NCBI GenBank assembly: GCA_900314215.1
Contig: OMUK01000112.1
Span: forward strand, 1-37,900
DNA: 37,900 nt
Direction: 5' to 3'
Source: an uncultured Prevotellaceae bacterium
GTDB taxonomy: Bacteria; Bacteroidota; Bacteroidia; Bacteroidales; Muribaculaceae
The position numbers and the translations under genes were made by a program. Of the stretch, positions 34,601 through 37,900 are shown in pieces. Each line of letters starts with the position of its first letter. Position 1 is the stretch's first letter. The notes beneath the pieces are model-generated. The model saw nothing but the letters and a program-made list of their open reading frames with translations, was not told the origin of the DNA and did not search any database.

Positions 34601-37600
34601 AGCAGTTGCTCACCACAGCACCGCTGTTGAGGGTGCCCACGATGCCGCCGCCACGCGAGAAGAACACGGTGACGGGTGCATAATTGGCACAACTGTCGAT
34701 GGTGCCGTAGCTCTGGCCGGCGATAGCGCCGCCATAGGAGAAGAGCATGTAGCGTGCCTCCTTGCCTATCACCACGTTGCGCACCACGCCGTTGGCACCC
34801 AGATTGCCGAAGAGGCCGCCATAGTAGGTGCTGTTGGCATCACGAGGATTCACCTCACCGGGGTCTTTGCCCGAGGTGTTGCCCTCGCCATAGTAGCCCA
34901 CCTTGTTGACCACAAAATTGGTGATGGTGTGCCCCTGGCCGTTGAAGTTTCCTTGGAACTGGAGCTTGCCCTTGTCGTCATCATCGATAGGCACGATGGT
35001 GTCGCCCTGGCAGTCGATGTCGGCCACCACCTTGATATATTTGCCATCGAAGGTGAGCGAGGCATTGTTGCTGATCGAGCTCAGTTTCTCAAGTTCCTCG
35101 CGGGTGCCAATCTCCCAAGGCGAAGCCTCGGTGCCCTCGCCAGCAAACGGGATGGGCGCGATGTTGACAAAGAGGAGCTTGTAGGCATTGTTGCGGCGCA
35201 CCTCGATGGTGTCGGTATACTGGTTGTAGTTGAGCTTGCCAGTGCCGTTGTCGAAGGCGAAGGCATAGCCGCCAGTGGTGCTGTACTGGCCGTCGACCAC
35301 TGCGCGCCACACGAGGTTGCTGGCGTCGGGATAGGTGAAGTCGTTGCGCACCATGTCCACATTGTCGCCAGCGGCAAGGATGATAGGAGCCGAAGCCACC
35401 ACGGCGATGTCGGTCGTGTCGCTATTCTTGATGCGAGGATACATGTCCTGAGTGAAGGTCCACACGCTGCTGTCGAAACCGGGCAGCCCCGTTGCGGCAG
35501 TCATCTCGGCAGTGTTCTTGCCATAGGTCGCATTGTTGATGTGGGCCATCTGCTGGTCGTAGTAGCAGTTGTTGAAGGTCACATAGGTGTGCTTGTCGCC
35601 CACGAGGCCGGCGATAGAGTCGGTCGAGGCGGTGCGCACGATCATGCTCGAGTAGCAATTGGTGAACGTAGAGGTGAGATAGGTGCCCGATGTAGAGCCC
35701 GAGATTTCAGGAGTCTCACCCAGCAGGCCACCCACGTCGGTGCCATAGCTGTTCACCACCTGGCCCGAGGTGTAGCAGTCGGTAGCCGTCACGTTGTACA
35801 CAGCGCCTATGAGGCCGCCCAGATACATCTGGTCGGTGCCGGCAGCCACGATGCGGGCTGCGGCATAGCAGCGGTCCACTTTGGCATGGCCCACCTCGCC
35901 GGCGAGGCCGCCCAGCAGCACCGCCTTGCTCACGCTGGCGTAGACTGTGCCGCTAAATGAGCAGTCGCTCACATTCACTATGGGAGAGGTTGAAGTGGCG
36001 CGGGTGATGAAACCAGCCACACCGCCGGCAAACTCCTGGGTGTGGAGCAGGGCAACTGTGCCGCCTGCGACGCTCACGTTGCTCAGGTCGTTGTAGGCAA
36101 AACCCACTGCGCCGCCCACGTAGCCGTAGGCCTGCACATTGGCGCCCTCAACCTTCACATTGCTCACCTTGCCCATGCTGCGTCCGGCCACGGGGCCCAC
36201 GTTGTAGCCCGTCGACGAGAGGCGCACGTTGCTCATCTCGATGTTGTCGATGGTGCCCCAGCCGCGGCCCACCAGGATGCCGGCATTGTAGCCGGGAGTG
36301 GTGACGCGGGCGTTGCTGAATTTCACATTCTTGAGCACGCTCTCGGGGCCTGTGCTGCCGAAGAGGCCCACGTAGTCGTAGGCATAGTCGGCAATCTTGA
36401 AATTCTTGATGGTATAACCCTTGCCGTCGAAGGTGCCGTCGAAGCGATAGGTGCTGTTGCCGATGGGCACATAGGTCGACTTCCAACCCGTGAAGTCAAT
36501 ATCGTTGGCCAGGGCGAAATACACGCCCTTATACACGGGATAATAGGTGTTGCTGGCCAAATCGGTGGCTTGCGAGCCGCGCTTGCTGGCGTCGGTGTTG
36601 GTCGACACGGCCAGTGCCAGCAGGTCGTCGGGGGTCTTGATCAAGTAGGGGTCGGCCTCGGTACCCGAGCCCGAGAATGCGGCCAATGGCTTCTCGGGGA
36701 AGGTGAACGCGGCCGCAGCGCGGAAGTCGCTGCTCTCATACATGCTCGATATCGAGCCTGCCGTGGAGCTCACCATCCACTTGCCGAACACCACCTGTGC
36801 CGAGTCGCCGGCCGTGTAGGTGGTGGTGATGGGCGACAGCAACGAGGCCGAGATCTTGATGGTGGTGTCGCCACTCTGGGTCTCGGTCATGGGATAGTTG
36901 CTGAATGTGCCGTAATAGGACATCGTGAAGAGCGACTGCGGGTCGACCGTGATGGTCTTGTCGTAGTTCAGGTTCAGGTCGAGCGCCACATAGCCGCTAT
37001 TGGTGTACACGTGCTCCACGCGCGCCTTGTCGTCGCCAATTTGCCGCACGTAGACCCAGTCGTTGACCGTGCTCACACTGCGGCGCTTGGTCGAGAAGTA
37101 GCGGTCGTAGCTTATCACCTTGTGGGTAGCGGCGCCATTGGCCGTAATCACGTCGGCATAGGTCTGCACGCCCACGGTGAGGTAATAGCCCTTGTAGCTG
37201 CCCGAAGCAATGAAGAAGCCAAAGGGGGTCTCGATGTGGATGTTGCCACCCTCAATCACGCCCTTGATGGGCTCGGTAGGGCTGTAGACGTTGTTGTCGG
37301 CATCCACGCTGTAGATCCACACCGGGCCTTGCGTGATGTCGACCACGTGCTGAGGATAAATGGTGACCGTGCCAGTGGCCACATCGATGTGGGCACCCAC
37401 CGTGACGTCGCTGTAGACCACGCCGCCTATGGTCACGCTATCATCGCTCACCTTAGTGACAGTCGACGCCGTGTTGGTGATCAGGATGCCCGACGACGGG
37501 TGCGAAATCAGCGTTCGCTTGCCCACATAGTCGTCGATGGTGCCCACCGGGGCAGTCGACTTCACTCGCTTGGAATAAGTCTTGCGAGCCTTGGCGCTGA

Positions 37601-37799
37601 GCAGGCCCTCGGTGTAGGGCTTGTCCTGGCTTTGGGCCACCTCGGCTTGCCTGATGCTCGCAGTGCTCACTGTCGTGCCTGCCGCCACACTGCCCGCGTT
37701 GTCGTAGTTCACCACATCGCGGCTGTGCTCAACGGCATTGGATGCCAGCGCCCCCATTACCGAGAACGCCAGCATCAATAACAGAGTAAATCTCCGCAT
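31641..37799 (-). CDS. Giant secreted GLUG-repeat surface protein, paralogue of 1552-6363
   Basis: A 2052-residue protein with a clear signal peptide (MRRFTLLLMLAFSVMGALAS). Residues about 25-370 form a unique N-terminal region without GLUG repeats, rich in beta-type segments. Three modules then start with G-T-E-A-D/S-P-like linkers (about residues 379, 889 and 1335; the third is degenerate, DGTATVPYLI) and carry long arrays of GLUG-type repeats such as VGGVIGFA, YAGGILGYS and DSCSNEGV. The end (YYDLQGRELAQPDADGQVVI, then TYSDGT) matches the C-terminal domain of the other GLUG protein. It is predicted to be exported and surface-attached; ligand and function are unknown. The start is ATG 37799; a TTG two codons upstream is less likely. 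Confidence 0.87.
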   Translation of the reverse strand: MRRFTLLLMLAFSVMGALASNAVEHSRDVVNYDNAGSVAAGTTVSTASIRQAEVAQSQDKPYTEGLLSAKARKTYSKRVKSTAPVGTIDDYVGKRTLISHPSSGILITNTASTVTKVSDDSVTIGGVVYSDVTVGAHIDVATGTVTIYPQHVVDITQGPVWIYSVDADNNVYSPTEPIKGVIEGGNIHIETPFGFFIASGSYKGYYLTVGVQTYADVITANGAATHKVISYDRYFSTKRRSVSTVNDWVYVRQIGDDKARVEHVYTNSGYVALDLNLNYDKTITVDPQSLFTMSYYGTFSNYPMTETQSGDTTIKISASLLSPITTTYTAGDSAQVVFGKWMVSSTAGSISSMYESSDFRAAAAFTFPEKPLAAFSGSGTEADPYLIKTPDDLLALAVSTNTDASKRGSQATDLASNTYYPVYKGVYFALANDIDFTGWKSTYVPIGNSTYRFDGTFDGKGYTIKNFKIADYAYDYVGLFGSTGPESVLKNVKFSNARVTTPGYNAGILVGRGWGTIDNIEMSNVRLSSTGYNVGPVAGRSMGKVSNVKVEGANVQAYGYVGGAVGFAYNDLSNVSVAGGTVALLHTQEFAGGVAGFITRATSTSPIVNVSDCSFSGTVYASVSKAVLLGGLAGEVGHAKVDRCYAAARIVAAGTDQMYLGGLIGAVYNVTATDCYTSGQVVNSYGTDVGGLLGETPEISGSTSGTYLTSTFTNCYSSMIVRTASTDSIAGLVGDKHTYVTFNNCYYDQQMAHINNATYGKNTAEMTAATGLPGFDSSVWTFTQDMYPRIKNSDTTDIAVVASAPIILAAGDNVDMVRNDFTYPDASNLVWRAVVDGQYSTTGGYAFAFDNGTGKLNYNQYTDTIEVRRNNAYKLLFVNIAPIPFAGEGTEASPWEIGTREELEKLSSISNNASLTFDGKYIKVVADIDCQGDTIVPIDDDDKGKLQFQGNFNGQGHTITNFVVNKVGYYGEGNTSGKDPGEVNPRDANSTYYGGLFGNLGANGVVRNVVIGKEARYMLFSYGGAIAGQSYGTIDSCANYAPVTVFFSRGGGIVGTLNSGAVVSNCYNAGTVHVGNNTAGGIAGYANGATITNCENVGEVGAIYINSYQAAGKQYSAGGIVGNNSKSTVTSVVNAGPVTSLSQVGGIVGYESGAKTVGAVNYGLVQATANITAAGQMAGATATSTYEACYYDSQLQKLMAAANSSVEGVTGLKASQLASGNVEGLGDGFVQAANAYPMVKAASTYEGARLASLSPIYFADGDYASSMKSAATLNNTSTVAYVMQHGTAFSIAGTALNVAVPESGASLDTVVVTLGASQRLVPVSAINADLFDGDGTATVPYLIKTPADMQTLADFVATTGYDYAGAYFKVANDIDFTGSTYTPVAQNNIFAADFNGNGKTFKHIALDNSADKTSAGTALFGIVGATGAIHDLNVDSCSFKGYNNAAAFVARLYGKAYNLTNRSAVSAASSYAAGIAAVGYTGSSVANCHNYGDISATTAYAGGILGYSAASTAVKIDSCSNEGVVEGGKDLGGIAGAASAYFYRCYNNGGVIATGNEVGGIAGSIYAPSGVSYCHNTGSLMAVYYAGGIAGRSAAHTQAVRLNIDSCYNTADIETATSSSKRNFYFGGIIGDMRAGTTLSRCTNSGNIITDDGFKTYYSGGIGGDLMASAAAPDTIIDCHNSGNVTGYNSLGGVAGSFTGDTTAIIIACSNTGDITGINPTTGSQGGLVGLGGCSIYNSWNAGTITAASTQVGGLVGYFSGKKDIFQGDANYGKVVATAKTGTRVGGLIGSGRPWMTDCYNFGEVSGYSNVAGVLGFPGNAQAESYVTKVTNTYNAGKWTATTTTNNGNVLGYNSSCRFLEVGTTWYDKEVNDAVDYDATIKAQGLTKREFTQLEIDSAFDYQVACYPSLKVMRNNDYNSFAVAMLLLADGEVADSVYSDFHVGTPHNAVWTCSDNLAIDGNNVSLRNKTVGEAAWATLTVGNLTRTYNLVLMAENTGVSDTNVASRTIVARSYYDLQGRELAQPDADGQVVIEKVTYSDGTTRAIKRMCRK

Positions 37800-37867
37800 A
37801 AGCAAAATTTTTAATAATTAATAAACCTTAATTCCGCAACACTATAATTTAACTTTATTTATAAGTT

Positions 37868-37892
37868 CCTGAGCAACAAAAAGTTGCCCAGG
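37868..37892. terminator. Hairpin near the window edge
   Basis: A 10-bp stem (37868-37877 with 37883-37892, AAAAA loop, one mismatch on the plus strand that is a wobble on the minus strand). It lies upstream of the second GLUG gene and may end a neighbour outside the window. Confidence 0.4.
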
Positions 37893-37900
37893 ATTTTGCC

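Noticed and set aside
31710-35960. Very long plus-strand open frame opposite the second GLUG gene (1416 codons)
   Set aside because: Same antisense artefact of GC-rich repeated codons; low-complexity composition and no family features.

Overview
The window looks like the chromosome of a gut-type Bacteroidales bacterium. Genes are GC-rich and intergenic regions AT-rich. Several promoters fit the Bacteroidetes pattern (TTG, about 20 bases, TAnnTTTG), and there are few Shine-Dalgarno-like sites. The family content also fits: GLUG-repeat surface proteins, RsfS next to FtsH, DUF3127, and a Pit-type phosphate transporter with a PhoU-like tail. Muribaculaceae is my best guess at family, from protein style alone.

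Layout. 1-1443: an AT-rich gene-free stretch, then a minus-strand SMR exporter / Nim-like flavoprotein operon with a clear promoter and terminator. 1552-6363: a giant secreted GLUG-repeat protein (minus). 6649-7445: an OmpH/Skp-like lipoprotein and a GTG-started small membrane protein (minus). 7615-14316: pepD, rsfS, a 26-codon ORF and an extraordinary ftsH (plus). 14463-16193: an AAA-ATPase/PD-(D/E)XK protein (minus). 16438-20946: a five-gene plus-strand run of pdxA, nucleotidyltransferase, ATP-grasp protein, CDP-alcohol phosphatidyltransferase and HAD hydrolase. 21122-22024: an orphan lipoprotein. 22328-26035: alaS (minus), a MerR regulator (plus) and a DUF3127 protein (minus). 26667-31176: a response regulator, histidine kinase and phosphate transporter reading leftward, probably a Pho-type module. 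31307-31480: the tail of a lost dockerin-like protein. 31641-37799: a second giant GLUG protein (minus).

Main discovery candidate. The FtsH at 9862-14316 is 1484 residues, about twice the usual length. It carries four complete FtsH-type AAA+ modules in tandem (Walker A lysines 242, 500, 752 and 1007) between a normal two-helix membrane anchor and one intact HEAGH zinc-protease domain. It sits directly after rsfS, where Bacteroidetes keep housekeeping ftsH, so it may be the cell's main FtsH. All four modules keep Walker A, Walker B and arginine-finger residues. The third is diverged at its pore loop and sensor region. Patches of identical DNA pair module 1 with 4 and module 2 with 3.

Other points of interest are the nucleotidyltransferase / ATP-grasp / CDP-alcohol transferase / HAD cluster, which suggests an unusual phospholipid head group; face-to-face, mutually exclusive promoters for alaS and merR; an 11-bp-phased TAACA repeat resembling a Pho box ahead of the two-component operon; and a decayed dockerin gene that still has a perfect terminator. 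No tRNA, rRNA, CRISPR array, insertion sequence or transposase was seen.
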